Numbered from the stretch's first letter, positions 52,736 through 62,263 are shown. The stretch: DNA of 64,000 bases from Phycisphaerae bacterium (GCA_016927755.1 JAFGLZ010000031.1:62001-126000), one strand, 5' to 3'. Numbers and translations: made by a program. Notes: generated by a model from the sequence alone, not told the origin.

Positions 52736-53692
52736 TCAGGCTGAGGCTTGCATGGCGGGTTCAGTTGCAGCATCCGACAGGTCTTCCTGAGCCGCATAGG
52801 CCTTGGCATGTCTGGCGATCTTGCGCATCCTCCCTCGGAGCTTCCACGCTACGATGATCGCGAGGACATTGAAGACCGCGCTCAACACCCAGTAGCTCAC
52901 GTCACAAGTCGGGGTGAGGATCTCCCAGATCCCCGCCGGTAGTGAAGCGCTCGGGTCGTCCCAGGCGGGGCTTAGCCTTCGACCGGTCTCCAGATCCAGC
53001 TCTCCCAGAGCGTACGGAATCGCCTGAAAGAGCCAGGAGCAGGCGGCGATCGCGCAGACTTGACTCCTCCTTCGGAGGGGGTTGTCCGGCATGCGCCGTG
53101 CTAGCTGGCCGATGTAGAGAAACGGCATCATCAGAAGGAGGACCCATGTCAGAATTGACAGAAGCCACGCGACCACATAGTGCGATTCCGGATCCATCGT
53201 CTGAAACGTGCTGAACTGCGTTGCATAGACCCATCCGAAGGAGATCATCTCCAGTCCGATCGCCGAGCGACACAGCATCCGGACCCAACCGACGCGGCGG
53301 TCGAGCACTTCCCGAGGGTCGGGCGTGGCGAGCAGCCAGACTCCGAGCGCGAAGACGCCCACCCCCAGATACCTGAATGGCCCGCTGATCGCCCCGTAGA
53401 ACGCGGGCGGGAAGTTGGACATGAAGCGCAGCAGGTATCCGAACGCGGTCACGCCCCAGAGCAGGGCCATCAGGACGAGTCCAACGAGCATGAAGGCGGC
53501 GCCGATCCTGATGCGCTTGACCCATCTTGGATGAGCGAGGCTCAGCAGGTCACTCTTCGTGCTGTCAGCGATCTGCCGTCCGCATTCCGGGCATCGTCCG
53601 TCCGCCGGCAGACCTCGCAGGTTGTAGTCGCAGAAGACACAACTTACGTTCCGTTCGATGACGCCCGAAGTGCACGGCAGAGTTGTCGGCAT
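52736..53692 (-). CDS. polytopic membrane protein with N-terminal zinc-ribbon-like motif
   Basis: 318 residues from the ATG with AGGGAGGAGGA immediately upstream. The N-terminus has CVFCDYNLRGLPADGRCPEC, two C-x-x-C pairs flanking the Y-N-L-R-G-L-P motif that many Planctomycetota membrane proteins share. About six membrane helices follow between residues 60 and 290 (for example AAFMLVGLVLMALLWGV and WLLSILTWVLLLMMPFLYIG). No catalytic residues were recognised. It faces lactate dehydrogenase on the same strand, which ends 37 bases upstream of it. Confidence 0.75.
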   Translation of the reverse strand: MPTTLPCTSGVIERNVSCVFCDYNLRGLPADGRCPECGRQIADSTKSDLLSLAHPRWVKRIRIGAAFMLVGLVLMALLWGVTAFGYLLRFMSNFPPAFYGAISGPFRYLGVGVFALGVWLLATPDPREVLDRRVGWVRMLCRSAIGLEMISFGWVYATQFSTFQTMDPESHYVVAWLLSILTWVLLLMMPFLYIGQLARRMPDNPLRRRSQVCAIAACSWLFQAIPYALGELDLETGRRLSPAWDDPSASLPAGIWEILTPTCDVSYWVLSAVFNVLAIIVAWKLRGRMRKIARHAKAYAAQEDLSDAATEPAMQASA

Positions 53693-53729
53693 TTCCTCCT
53701 CCCTCATGTCTTGCCCCGAACTGATCCAG

Positions 53730-54704
53730 TCAGAACCCGACGGCCTTGATCGTCTCGCGGAGGACCTGGGCCGACTTGGCGAAGGCCTGGCGCTCGAGCT
53801 CCATGATGGGCAGCTCTATGATGCGATTGACGCCGCCGCGGTCGAGGACGACGGGCAGGCTGAGACAGACGTCCTGGATGCCGTACTGGCCCTGAAGCAG
53901 CGTGCTGGCGGTGACGATCGTGTGCTGATCACGGAGGATCGCCTGGATCATCTGGGTCGCCCCGAGGGCGATGGCCCAGTACGTCGAGCCCTTGAGGCGG
54001 ATGATCTCGTACGCGGCGTTCCTGACGCGGTCAAAGATGGCGTCGAGCGTGTCCTGGGAGCAGTCGATGCCGCTCTCCCGGCAGAAGCGGGGGAACTCCA
54101 TGCCGGCGACCTTCGTCTGGCTCCAGACGGGCACCTCGCTGTCGCCGTGCTCGCCGATGATGTAGGTGTGGACGTTGCGGGGGTCGACCTTGCAGACGGC
54201 GCTTAGTTCGTACCGAAATCGGCCGGAGTCCAAGACCGTGCCCGAACCGACGACCTGCCGCCAGGGCAGCCCGGAGATCTTCATGGTGACGTAGGTCAGG
54301 ACGTCCACGGGGTTCGAGACGATCAGGATGATGGCGTCAGCGGCGACGTCGAGCAGTCTCGGCACGATGTCCTTGAAGATCTTGACGTTCTTTCCGACCA
54401 GGTCCAGCCGGGTCTCTCCGGGCGCTTGGGCCATCCCGGCCGTGATGACGATCACGTCCGAGTCGCGGCATTCCTCGTAGCCGCCGGCGACGACGTCGGT
54501 GGGCGCGCCGAACGGCATGGCGTGGCGGAGGTCCATCGCCTCGCCCTCGGCGCGGTCCTTGTTGACGTCGACCAGGACGAGGTCGCCGGCCGTGCCCTGA
54601 ACGATGAGCGAGTAGGCCAGCGACGAGCCGACCATGCCCGTGCCGATGATGGAGACCTTGGGCGGCTTTCGTCCGGGGCGCTCGGTGGTAGGTAGATCGC
54701 TCAT
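53730..54704 (-). CDS. ldh: L-lactate dehydrogenase
   Basis: 324 residues; GGAG lies about 7 bases before the ATG. The enzyme reduces pyruvate to L-lactate with NADH. Visible features are the NAD loop GTGMVGSSLAYS at 21-32, the specificity loop AQAPGETRLDL with Gln93 (Gln marks lactate rather than malate dehydrogenase, where Arg occurs), Arg99, NPVDVLTY at 131-138 and catalytic His186 in IGEHGDSEVP. An N-terminal extension of about 14 residues is unusual but mild. No allosteric site can be read. Confidence 0.92.
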   Translation of the reverse strand: MSDLPTTERPGRKPPKVSIIGTGMVGSSLAYSLIVQGTAGDLVLVDVNKDRAEGEAMDLRHAMPFGAPTDVVAGGYEECRDSDVIVITAGMAQAPGETRLDLVGKNVKIFKDIVPRLLDVAADAIILIVSNPVDVLTYVTMKISGLPWRQVVGSGTVLDSGRFRYELSAVCKVDPRNVHTYIIGEHGDSEVPVWSQTKVAGMEFPRFCRESGIDCSQDTLDAIFDRVRNAAYEIIRLKGSTYWAIALGATQMIQAILRDQHTIVTASTLLQGQYGIQDVCLSLPVVLDRGGVNRIIELPIMELERQAFAKSAQVLRETIKAVGF

Positions 54705-54972
54705 GGGTGGGCTCCTGGCATCGCCGAGGCCGTATCGCCCTCCGCGCGAAGCGCCAAGATCTTAACCCACCCTGTGGCAAACCGAAATCGGAAGCCACGG
54801 GAATTCGGCGGCGAGGCGAGTCTTGGCGGTCCCTGGGTCCTCGCCTACGTGGGAAGGCCCGCGCCGTTATGCGTTCCGAGAGTTCACTCTCATCCCTGTA
54901 GACAAATCGGTGCGACGGACTAAACTGCTGCCCGGCGCTCGGGCTGCCCGGGACCGATGGAAAGACGGAGCT

Positions 54973-56763
54973 ATGATTACGATTCGTGCAACACGCGTCA
55001 GCGCTCCGCCCGCATGGGCGATCGGCCAGCGGCTTCTCATCGACCAGATGAACGAGGCCGCGCCGCTGTTCCAGGAGCGGTATACGCGGACCGACGGAAC
55101 ATTCATCTGGCGGCAGACGTGGCCCGGGATGGACGGCTCGGACGACGGGTACGAGAGCTACCATAACTGGCCGTTGTTTTACGCGCTCGGCGGCAGCGAG
55201 GACGTCCACCAGCGAAGCCGCTTTCTCTGGGACGCCGTCACGCGTCAGTTCACGCAGTACGGCCAGGTCTGGCGGGAGTTCGACGCCTACTACGACTGGA
55301 TGCACCACGGCGAGAGCTCGATCTACTTCTACTACTTCGGCCTGGCCGACCCGACGGTCGCGGTCGACCGGGCCCGCACGCTCCGCTTCGCCCGGATGTA
55401 CATGGGCCAGGATCCCGACGCGCCCAACTGGGACGCCGCGCGGCGGATGATGCGATCGCCCATTACGGGCAGCAAGGGCCCGCGGCTCGAGAACTCGTGG
55501 GAGGACTGGGAGACGCACCGCCCCATCCTGGCGGAGTACCCGGCGCCGTTTGAGGACATCCCCGGCGTCGAGGGGCCCATCGCCGATTGGAACGACGACA
55601 AGGTCTATGCCGAGATCCTGAGGCTTCTCAACGCCCGGCAGATGCGAGGCGACGTCCCGCTGAACCTGACGAGCACCAGCCTGATCACCCACGCCTACGC
55701 CTACACGGGCGACGAGGCCCACCGAAAATGGGTGCTCGACTATCTCGAAGCCTGGGCCGATCGGATCAAGGCCAACGGCGGCCTCTGCCCGGACAACGTG
55801 GGACCGAGCGGCAAGATCGGCGAGCTGATGGACGGCAAGTGGTGGGGTGGATACTACGGCTGGCGATGGCCGCACGGGTTCATGTCGATCATCCAGCCGC
55901 TGACGATCGCGGCCATGAACGCCGTGCTGCTGACGGGCGACATGCGATACCTCGACATCCCGCGGGGGCAGCTCGATCGCATGATCGACATGGGGCGTGT
56001 CGAGGACGGCGAGCTATTGATCCCCACACGGCACACCGACGAGGGATGGACGGCGTACAAGCCGATTCGCCCCGAGTATCCGCTGCAGCTCTGGGCCATG
56101 TCGCAGGACGCGGCGGACGCGGCGCGGCTCGAACGCTTTCCTCAGCGCAAGACGACATGGCGCGAGGTCCTTCCGGGCCGGGGCAAGGGCGACGACGTGC
56201 ACATCGAGCCCTGGTTCTGCTGGCTGCGAGGCGAGAACCCCGACTATCCGCGGCAGATCCTGGAAGCGCAGTGGTCCGAGGTCGCTCGACGGATGGAGCG
56301 GATGCGGTGCGATGACGGCGACCCGGAGACGTGGGACGTTCATCACTGGCAGGAGATCAACCCCGTCCATACCGAGTCGCTGATTCAGCTCGCGTGCGGC
56401 GGCCCGCAGATCATCTACCACGGCGGACTGCTGCACGTACGGCTTCGGTACTTCGACGTCACCGCTCGGCGACCCGGACTGCCGCCGGACGTCGGGGCGC
56501 TAGTCCACGCCGTCGACGGGGACGGCGTCACCGTGACCCTGGCCAATACGAGCACGCTGCACGAAAGGCGAACGATTATCCAGGCCGGGGCGTTCGGCGA
56601 GCACACGTTCACCGGGGTCACCGATCTGACGGGGGAAGCGCTCGAACCGATGGCCGTCAACGCCAAGCATCTGGAGGTCGTGTTGCCACCCGGACGAACG
56701 ATCGACTTGAGGGTCGGCATGCGTCGATACGTCAACTTGCCCAGCTATGGTCAACCCGTTTAG
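54973..56763 (+). CDS. cytosolic protein of unknown function, predicted (alpha/alpha) toroid plus C-terminal beta domain
   Basis: 596 residues from the ATG with CGGAG five bases upstream; no signal peptide. The N-terminal two thirds are helix-rich with aromatic clusters (YESYHNWPLFYALGGSEDVH, EFDAYYDWMHHGESSIYFYY, GYYGWRWPHGFMSI), the usual look of an alpha/alpha barrel as in glycan lyases and GH88-like hydrolases. A beta domain from about 515 closes the protein (GALVHAVDGDGVTVTLANTS). No family or catalytic residues were recognised. Its stop overlaps a possible earlier start of the aldo/keto reductase frame and the two are probably one transcript. Confidence 0.72.
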   Translation: MITIRATRVSAPPAWAIGQRLLIDQMNEAAPLFQERYTRTDGTFIWRQTWPGMDGSDDGYESYHNWPLFYALGGSEDVHQRSRFLWDAVTRQFTQYGQVWREFDAYYDWMHHGESSIYFYYFGLADPTVAVDRARTLRFARMYMGQDPDAPNWDAARRMMRSPITGSKGPRLENSWEDWETHRPILAEYPAPFEDIPGVEGPIADWNDDKVYAEILRLLNARQMRGDVPLNLTSTSLITHAYAYTGDEAHRKWVLDYLEAWADRIKANGGLCPDNVGPSGKIGELMDGKWWGGYYGWRWPHGFMSIIQPLTIAAMNAVLLTGDMRYLDIPRGQLDRMIDMGRVEDGELLIPTRHTDEGWTAYKPIRPEYPLQLWAMSQDAADAARLERFPQRKTTWREVLPGRGKGDDVHIEPWFCWLRGENPDYPRQILEAQWSEVARRMERMRCDDGDPETWDVHHWQEINPVHTESLIQLACGGPQIIYHGGLLHVRLRYFDVTARRPGLPPDVGALVHAVDGDGVTVTLANTSTLHERRTIIQAGAFGEHTFTGVTDLTGEALEPMAVNAKHLEVVLPPGRTIDLRVGMRRYVNLPSYGQPV

Positions 56764-56782
56764 GCGATGGAACGCACTCCCC

Positions 56783-57760
56783 ATGACAGAAAGCCGTAAG
56801 CCCGATATGGACCTGACCCCGAAACCGGTGGACGGCCCGCTCGACGAGGCCGCGTTCTTCGCGATCCGATCGCCCGCCAGCGGCATGAAGCCGTGTCGGC
56901 GTTTGGCGCTCGGGGCGGCCTCTTTGGGGCAACTGCACGGGACGCCCGAGCAGGAGCGCGGGATCGAGACGTTCCACGCGGCCTGGCGGGCGGGGTTCCT
57001 GCTCGTGGACACGGCCCCGGGCTACGGGCCGTCTGAGCTGCTGCTCGGCGAGGCCCTGAAGCGGTGGAAGGGCGAGCGTCCGATCGTCGCGACGAAGACG
57101 CCGCAGAGGAACCCCGGCCTGGAAGGCGTCGTTGAGCAATACCATCGGAGCGTCGAGCGGCTGGGCAAGATCGACCTGCTTGCGGTCCACGACGCCGCGC
57201 CGGACGTCTCGGAGGAATCGCGGAGAGCGATTTGCGACTACATTGCCGGTCTGATCGATGAGGGCCAGATCGACGCGGCCGGTCTGGGCGGTGCCGGCCC
57301 CGACGTTCAGCGGCAGTGGCTAGAGGCAGGCATCTTCCGGTACGCGATCACGTTCATCCGTCTGGGCGCGGTGAGTCTGCAGGCCCTGGAGGACCAGGTC
57401 CCCCAGACGAAGGCCCACGGCGCCGCCGTCGTGGCGGCAAGCCCGTTGTTCTTGGGCCTGCTCGGGAGCCGCCAGGAGGAGTTCCTGGCGAATCCGCCGC
57501 GCCACTACGCCCCCGTCTTCATCGAGCGGGTCAAGGCGCTGAACGCCCTGGCAGGCGAGTGGTCGATCTCGCGGACCCATCTGGCGATCCGGTTTCTGCT
57601 CTCGATGCCGGTGGTCGATCTGGTCCTGGCCGGAGCGGCCAACCCGCAAGAATGGGCGGACGTCCAGGCCGCCTACGAGGCGGGCCCCCTACCGGTTAAG
57701 CTCTACGCTCAGGTCTGGGATCTGGCGCAACGAGGCGCCGAGCCGATGGTCGGAGGATAG
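56783..57760 (+). CDS. aldo/keto reductase family oxidoreductase
   Basis: 325 residues from the ATG at 56783. The frame is open to 56747, overlapping the previous stop, and another ATG lies at 56804; no start has a strong ribosome-binding site. The AKR barrel has DTAPGYGPSE with catalytic Asp and Tyr near 78-83, Lys in ATKTPQ near 105 and LLAVHDA with catalytic His near 135, so the tetrad is complete. C-terminal NADPH-site strands follow (VLAGAANPQEW). Being coupled to an unknown cytosolic toroid suggests sugar or ketone reduction in the same pathway. Confidence 0.88.
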   Translation: MTESRKPDMDLTPKPVDGPLDEAAFFAIRSPASGMKPCRRLALGAASLGQLHGTPEQERGIETFHAAWRAGFLLVDTAPGYGPSELLLGEALKRWKGERPIVATKTPQRNPGLEGVVEQYHRSVERLGKIDLLAVHDAAPDVSEESRRAICDYIAGLIDEGQIDAAGLGGAGPDVQRQWLEAGIFRYAITFIRLGAVSLQALEDQVPQTKAHGAAVVAASPLFLGLLGSRQEEFLANPPRHYAPVFIERVKALNALAGEWSISRTHLAIRFLLSMPVVDLVLAGAANPQEWADVQAAYEAGPLPVKLYAQVWDLAQRGAEPMVGG

Positions 57761-57888
57761 GCGGTCATGACGTGCCTTTCGCCGTTTTGGGCACGAGATA
57801 GGCTTACCTGTATTCTCACGCGCGAGTACCGCAAGGGGTCCGAGGTGCCCGAGCAAGTGTAGGTGCCAAAGCGTTGATCCATACAACA

Positions 57889-57928
57889 AGAGGCCCGTCG
57901 CCCGGGAGAGTTCGGGCGACGGGCCTCT
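57889..57928. terminator. bidirectional terminator hairpin
   Basis: AGAGGCCCGTCGCCCG (57889-57904) pairs perfectly with CGGGCGACGGGCCTCT (57913-57928) around an 8-base loop, between the aldo/keto reductase stop and the GH127 stop. Flanking T-rich bases on the plus side (GTCTTTCGG) support termination. Confidence 0.75.
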
Positions 57929-57978
57929 GTCTTTCGGAGTCGGATCCTTGGTGCGGATTGGGCGTCGGTCTCCGGATT

Positions 57979-60267
57979 CTACTCGGGTTTCATCGTGGCA
58001 CATTCGAAGACGCCACCGGCGGTGTTGCCCTTGTGGGCGCGGAACTTGACGGTGACCTTCTGTTTGGCCCGGGTGAGCTCCGGCGGGACCTTGTACTCGA
58101 CCTCGAAGAACTCGTTGGGCTTGTCGCGATCGAGCGATTGCGTGGCGATGACCTTGTCATCCACGAGGACGTCGAACTTCCGCGGCGGCACGTCGCTGCC
58201 CCAGTAGGTGACCGCGAGCGTCATGGGAACATCGGGCAGGACCTTCAGGTCCCAGCCGAACCAGCCGTCCGCGGCGTGCCGCCACCCCTTGCCCTGGTGC
58301 GCCCCGGACAGCGTGTTCTTGCCCTGCATGTTGTGGGCGGATTCCGAGGCCTTGTCATGCGGAAGGACCCGATCGACCGTTCTGGCCTCGCGCTTTCGCC
58401 GGGCCTCCTCCGCGGCGAGCAGCTTCTTGTGCCGCTCGCTGCCGGCCTTGATGACGGGCCAGTAGACACCGTATGCCTCGTCGAGCACCTTGTGGAACGG
58501 GATAAACGTCATGTCGGGCTGCTGGCCCGTCGTGCGGAACGTCAGGGGCTTGCCCTCGACGGGCTTGATCCAGGCATCCAGGTTGGCCTTGTCGGCGATG
58601 AAGAACCGGTCGCGATCCGTCAGCCCGCAGAGGACGACGGGGCCGTACATGATCGCGAGGAGGTCGGGATCGTCGGGCATGGGGCAGGCGCGAAGGCTCA
58701 TGGGAAGCCGCAGTTGGACTACGTCGCCGTCCTTCCACTCGCGCTCGATCGGCAGATACGAACCGGGCTTGGCCTCAACGTCGAGCCGCTGATCGTTGAC
58801 CTTCACCTCGACGCCCTTGTCGGCCCAAGAGGGGATGCGGAGGTTCAGGAAGCCGGGCCTCTCCTGCGTCAGACTCACGACGATGGTGACGCGATCCTCG
58901 TCGGGATACCGCGTCTGGATCTCGAGCCCCACGCCGGCCTCTGGCCAATCGAGCTTGGAGGGGATGTAGAGGTTGACGTAAACCCCGTCGTCGTCGTGGA
59001 AGTAGATGGAATCGCCGAGTTTGGCGAACGACTCGATGCCCGTTCCGGTACAGCACCAGAACGAGTCTGTCGGCGTGCTGAAGCCTCGCCCGCCCTTCCG
59101 CTTGGTGTGGCCGGTGGCCAGGGGGACGAAGTACATCAGCATGCCGTCGGCGGGATCCTGCGTGCCGAGAATGCCGTTGTAGAAAGCCCGCTCGTAGAAA
59201 TCGCCGTACCTGGCGCCGCCCGTCCAGCGGAGCAGATAGCGCGTCACCTTGAGCATGTTGTACTGGGTGCAACACTCCTGGTTCTGGTCCGTGAGGGTTC
59301 CGGCCAGCTTGCAGGGCTCGGGCCAGTGCTCGTGCTCGTTGCTGCCGCCGGTGCAGTAGCTTCGAGCGTCCACAACGCGGCCCCAGAAGAACTCGGTGAT
59401 CTTGCGGTACCGCTCGTCGCGGGTCAGCTCATATCGTCGGGCGGCGCCACAGATCTTGGGGATCTGCGTGTTGGCGTGGATGCCGCTGAGATTGTCCCAC
59501 TCCAGGGCGAGGGGGCCGAGGAAGGCTCCCTGATCGAACTTATGCGCCAACGCAAGGTGGTTCGGGTCGCCCGTGACACCGTAGAGGTCGTGCAGGACCT
59601 CGGACATGCCGCCGAACTCGACGGTGAGGACGTGATCCCACTGGCGCAGGGGCAGCTTGTCGATCCGCTTCTTGAAGTACGCGGCCATGCCCTTTAGCAC
59701 GTCGAGCGCCTGCTCATTGCCGCAGAGCGTATACACGTCGTACAGGCCGGCCATGAGCTTGTGGATGGTGTAGAACGGCGCCCACGGGGGTTTCTTCATC
59801 GCCTCGAGCCGGTCCCAGAAGTCCTGCGGATAGGCGGCGAGATACTCTCCGCCCATCGCCTTCTGGCATCGCGCCCACTCGGCGACCATCTTGTCGGCCT
59901 TGGCCTTGAGGGCCTCGTCGCCGGCACTGCGATACATGAGGGCACAAGCCGAGAGGAAGTGGCCGATGAAGTGCCCGCGGACCTCGCACGTGGGCGCCTC
60001 CCAGCCGCCGAGCGGCTCGCCCGGCGCGTCCAGGCCCGCCGTCAGGCGGAAGTTGCGGAGCATGCGGTCGGGATCGAGGGCGTGGAGGTATTTGCGATTG
60101 GCCTCCTGGGCGACCTTGGAAGGCCCGTCGGTCAGGCGGACGTTCTTCAGGTCGAACGGCTCGAGCGTCATAGCGGCCTCCTGCCCCTCAGCGACAACAG
60201 CGGAGGGCATCAGCACACAAAGCCCAATGATCGGGGTGATGCCGACAGGGACGACACGTCGAACCAT
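57979..60267 (-). CDS. GH127-family beta-L-arabinofuranosidase-like enzyme
   Basis: 762 residues with a signal peptide to about residue 27. The alpha/alpha toroid carries the family's zinc cluster: E331-C332-C333 in QECCTQYN and C405-C406 in FWCCTGTG, of which C405 corresponds to the nucleophile in the characterised Bifidobacterium enzyme and the others to zinc ligands. GHFIGHFLSACALMY near 98 and GGEYLAAYP near 139 are further family motifs. A C-terminal beta domain (about 520-650) and an extra domain (to 762) complete it. It releases arabinofuranose from plant arabinans or glycoproteins; the related GH146 is an alternative. Confidence 0.92.
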   Translation of the reverse strand: MVRRVVPVGITPIIGLCVLMPSAVVAEGQEAAMTLEPFDLKNVRLTDGPSKVAQEANRKYLHALDPDRMLRNFRLTAGLDAPGEPLGGWEAPTCEVRGHFIGHFLSACALMYRSAGDEALKAKADKMVAEWARCQKAMGGEYLAAYPQDFWDRLEAMKKPPWAPFYTIHKLMAGLYDVYTLCGNEQALDVLKGMAAYFKKRIDKLPLRQWDHVLTVEFGGMSEVLHDLYGVTGDPNHLALAHKFDQGAFLGPLALEWDNLSGIHANTQIPKICGAARRYELTRDERYRKITEFFWGRVVDARSYCTGGSNEHEHWPEPCKLAGTLTDQNQECCTQYNMLKVTRYLLRWTGGARYGDFYERAFYNGILGTQDPADGMLMYFVPLATGHTKRKGGRGFSTPTDSFWCCTGTGIESFAKLGDSIYFHDDDGVYVNLYIPSKLDWPEAGVGLEIQTRYPDEDRVTIVVSLTQERPGFLNLRIPSWADKGVEVKVNDQRLDVEAKPGSYLPIEREWKDGDVVQLRLPMSLRACPMPDDPDLLAIMYGPVVLCGLTDRDRFFIADKANLDAWIKPVEGKPLTFRTTGQQPDMTFIPFHKVLDEAYGVYWPVIKAGSERHKKLLAAEEARRKREARTVDRVLPHDKASESAHNMQGKNTLSGAHQGKGWRHAADGWFGWDLKVLPDVPMTLAVTYWGSDVPPRKFDVLVDDKVIATQSLDRDKPNEFFEVEYKVPPELTRAKQKVTVKFRAHKGNTAGGVFECATMKPE

Positions 60268-60401
60268 CTGCGTCTCTCCTTTGGGTCATGAGATGGGAAA
60301 CGAAGGGATCAAGGAGTTGCCTGGGCACTCATGCTTGGCTGCCGACCAGTCTTCCGCCTGGGTGCCCCACGAGGCACGATCGTCCGCCAGAAGAGCGGAC
60401 T

Positions 60402-60578
60402 TCACCTCTCGGGCGTCTCCGGCCTAGGGGAACGCTCATAGCTTACGACCCGGTCGCGATGTTGTGCCTCGATCTGCTTTGCCCATTCCAGCAACCGGTG
60501 ACTGTCCTGCCCGCATCGCTCGGCGATCCGACGACGCGTAGCTCGGACACGGGTAACTACGGGATCATCAGGCTTCAT
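60402..60578 (-). CDS. small basic protein of unknown function
   Basis: 58 residues; GGAG lies about 8 bases before the ATG at 60578. The sequence (VTRVRATRRRIAERCGQDSH, then RLLEWAKQIEAQHRDRVV) fits a small family of short helical proteins often found as the second gene of toxin-antitoxin-like pairs. The ATG lies inside the end of an upstream frame (60568-60699), again as in such pairs. Family recognition is weak. Confidence 0.55.
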   Translation of the reverse strand: MKPDDPVVTRVRATRRRIAERCGQDSHRLLEWAKQIEAQHRDRVVSYERSPRPETPER

Positions 60579-60720
60579 CGTCAGTCTCCGAAAGGAGTAG
60601 GTCTGGCGTAGTGGCCACGGGGACGGCCAGACCAAGATCAGCGTTCACAACGCGCAAATGGCCCACCTTGTTGGCATTGGCCAGACGGTACGCTTCATCT
60701 CATGGGAATCCGCTATCCAC
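60568..60720 (-). pseudogene. remnant of a small gene preceding the 60578 start
   Basis: A 43-codon open frame ends at 60568 with coding-like sequence (AYRLANANKVGHLRVVNADL), overlapping the next ATG by 11 bases. Just upstream the same frame gives V-D-S-G-F-P, then a TGA at 60700-60702. A ribosome-binding site GGAGGAG with ATG lies close upstream but in another frame. This looks like a small gene broken by a stop and a frameshift. Confidence 0.4.
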
Positions 60721-60899
60721 ACTTCATGCTACTCCTCCGAGGCAAAGGGGGCAACTGGCACGATCGTGGTGAACGTTTGCAGAATGCGTGTTTCATCCGG
60801 GACAGCCATGGTGGTTCTCAGGACCGTCTCGCGGTATGTTCCTGACTATCGCGGCACCAGGCCTATCCGCCCGCGCGACCAGGAAGGAGTCACTTCGAC
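60579..60899. other. divergent region before the GH10 gene
   Basis: This 321-base interval holds the remnant frame described above and the presumed promoter of the GH10 gene. AAGGAG lies 10-13 bases before the 60900 ATG. No further gene, repeat or terminator was recognised. Confidence 0.4.
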
Positions 60900-62222
60900 A
60901 TGAGGAAGCACTCTCTCTCGATTCTTCTCTTCCCGATACTGTGCTTGCCGATGAGGCTCCAAGGAGCCCCTGGCAAGACCTTGTCCGCCAAGGCGATTCT
61001 CGACGGCGCCGAGGCGCGGATCGAGAAGCACCGCAAGGGCGACGCAGTCGTCCGCGTCGTCGACGCCTCGGGCAAGCCCGTCTCGGGGGCGACGGTCCGC
61101 GTCGAGCAGACGCGACACGCGTTTCTGTTCGGCAGCAACATCTTCATGTGGGGACGATGCCGAACGCCGGAGCAGAACCAGGCGTACCAGCGCCGATTCG
61201 CCGAGGTGCTGAACTACGCGACGCTGCCTTACTACTGGGGCGCTTACGAACCCCAGCAGGGCAAACCCAGTCACACGAGCCGCGAGCAAGTCGCGCGGTG
61301 GTGCCAGGCCAACGGCATCGCCACGAAGGGCCATCCGCTGGCGTGGAATAACCACGATCCTCGATGGCTGCCCGCCGATCCGGACAAGGTCATGCCGCTG
61401 CAGCTCGAGCGAATCGCCGACTGCGTCCGCCGGTTCCGAGGGCTCATCGACCGCTGGGACGTGGTCAATGAGGCCACGCACTTCGACCGCGAAAACTTCA
61501 AGATGCAGGCACCCAAGCTGACGAGGACGTGGAGCGTGGTCGGGCAGGTCGAGTTCACGAAGCGGTGCTTCGCGGCCGCCCGCGCGGCCAATCCCGACGC
61601 GGTGCTGCTCATCAACGACTACCGCCGCGATCCGGCTTACGCCGAATTGATCACCAAGCTCGTCGACACATCCGGAAAACGGATCTACGACGCCATCGGC
61701 ATCCAGAGTCACATGCACGGCAAGGTCTGGCCGACGGAGCTCGTCTGGGAGGCCTGCGAGCGGTTCGCGAGGTTCGGCGTTCCGCTGCATTTCACGGAGA
61801 CGACGATCGTCTCGGGCCGCGATCCCGGCCAGCGAGGCAAGCCGTGGGTCACGACACCCGAGGGCGAGCGGATGCAGGCCCGGGAGACGGCTCGTTTCTA
61901 CACGGTGCTCTTCAGTCACCCGGCCATCGAGGCGATCACGTGGTGGGACTTGAGCGACCAGGGCGCCTGGAAGCAGGCTCCGGCCGGCTGGCTCCGCGCG
62001 GACATGAGCCCCAAGCCCGTCTTCGAGGAGATGAAGAAGCTCATCAAGGACAAGTGGTGGACGCGTCTCGACGGCAAGACCGACGCCAAGGGCGAGATGC
62101 GCTTCCGTGGATTCAAGGGGCTGTACACGGTCGAAGTGACAACCGCCGACGGCAAGAAGACGACGGAGACGCTCGAGCTGGGGGCGAAGGGGGAGGTTGT
62201 CGTCCGCTCGGCCGGGAAGTAG
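60900..62222 (+). CDS. GH10 endo-xylanase-like enzyme
   Basis: 440 residues with a signal peptide to about residue 23. A short beta-domain (45-75, VRVVDASGKPVSGATVRVEQ) precedes the GH10 barrel. The acid/base Glu191 lies in RWDVVNEA and the nucleophile Glu300 in HFTETT, both in correct order, with GHPLAWNNHDPRW near 144 and ITWWDLSDQGAW near 350. It cleaves beta-1,4-xylan or related polymers outside the cell. A beta-rich tail (about 390-440) repeats the style of the N-terminal domain. It is followed 41 bases later by a GH67/GH20-like gene, suggesting combined xylan breakdown. Confidence 0.93.
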   Translation: MRKHSLSILLFPILCLPMRLQGAPGKTLSAKAILDGAEARIEKHRKGDAVVRVVDASGKPVSGATVRVEQTRHAFLFGSNIFMWGRCRTPEQNQAYQRRFAEVLNYATLPYYWGAYEPQQGKPSHTSREQVARWCQANGIATKGHPLAWNNHDPRWLPADPDKVMPLQLERIADCVRRFRGLIDRWDVVNEATHFDRENFKMQAPKLTRTWSVVGQVEFTKRCFAAARAANPDAVLLINDYRRDPAYAELITKLVDTSGKRIYDAIGIQSHMHGKVWPTELVWEACERFARFGVPLHFTETTIVSGRDPGQRGKPWVTTPEGERMQARETARFYTVLFSHPAIEAITWWDLSDQGAWKQAPAGWLRADMSPKPVFEEMKKLIKDKWWTRLDGKTDAKGEMRFRGFKGLYTVEVTTADGKKTTETLELGAKGEVVVRSAGK

Positions 62223-62263
62223 CTGAACGGACCGCACTGTCGATCACGAGAGGATCCTGCGCT

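Noticed and set aside
57874-59697. 607-codon plus-strand frame opposite GH127
   Set aside because: It crosses the terminator hairpin and has no ribosome-binding site or domain pattern; GH127 motifs are on the minus strand.
60322-60367. GGGCAC / GTGCCC inverted repeat after GH127
   Set aside because: Only six base pairs with a long loop in GC-rich DNA; too weak to call a terminator or REP element.
60846-62237. 463-codon minus-strand frame opposite GH10
   Set aside because: No motifs; the plus strand has both catalytic Glu residues of GH10 in order.
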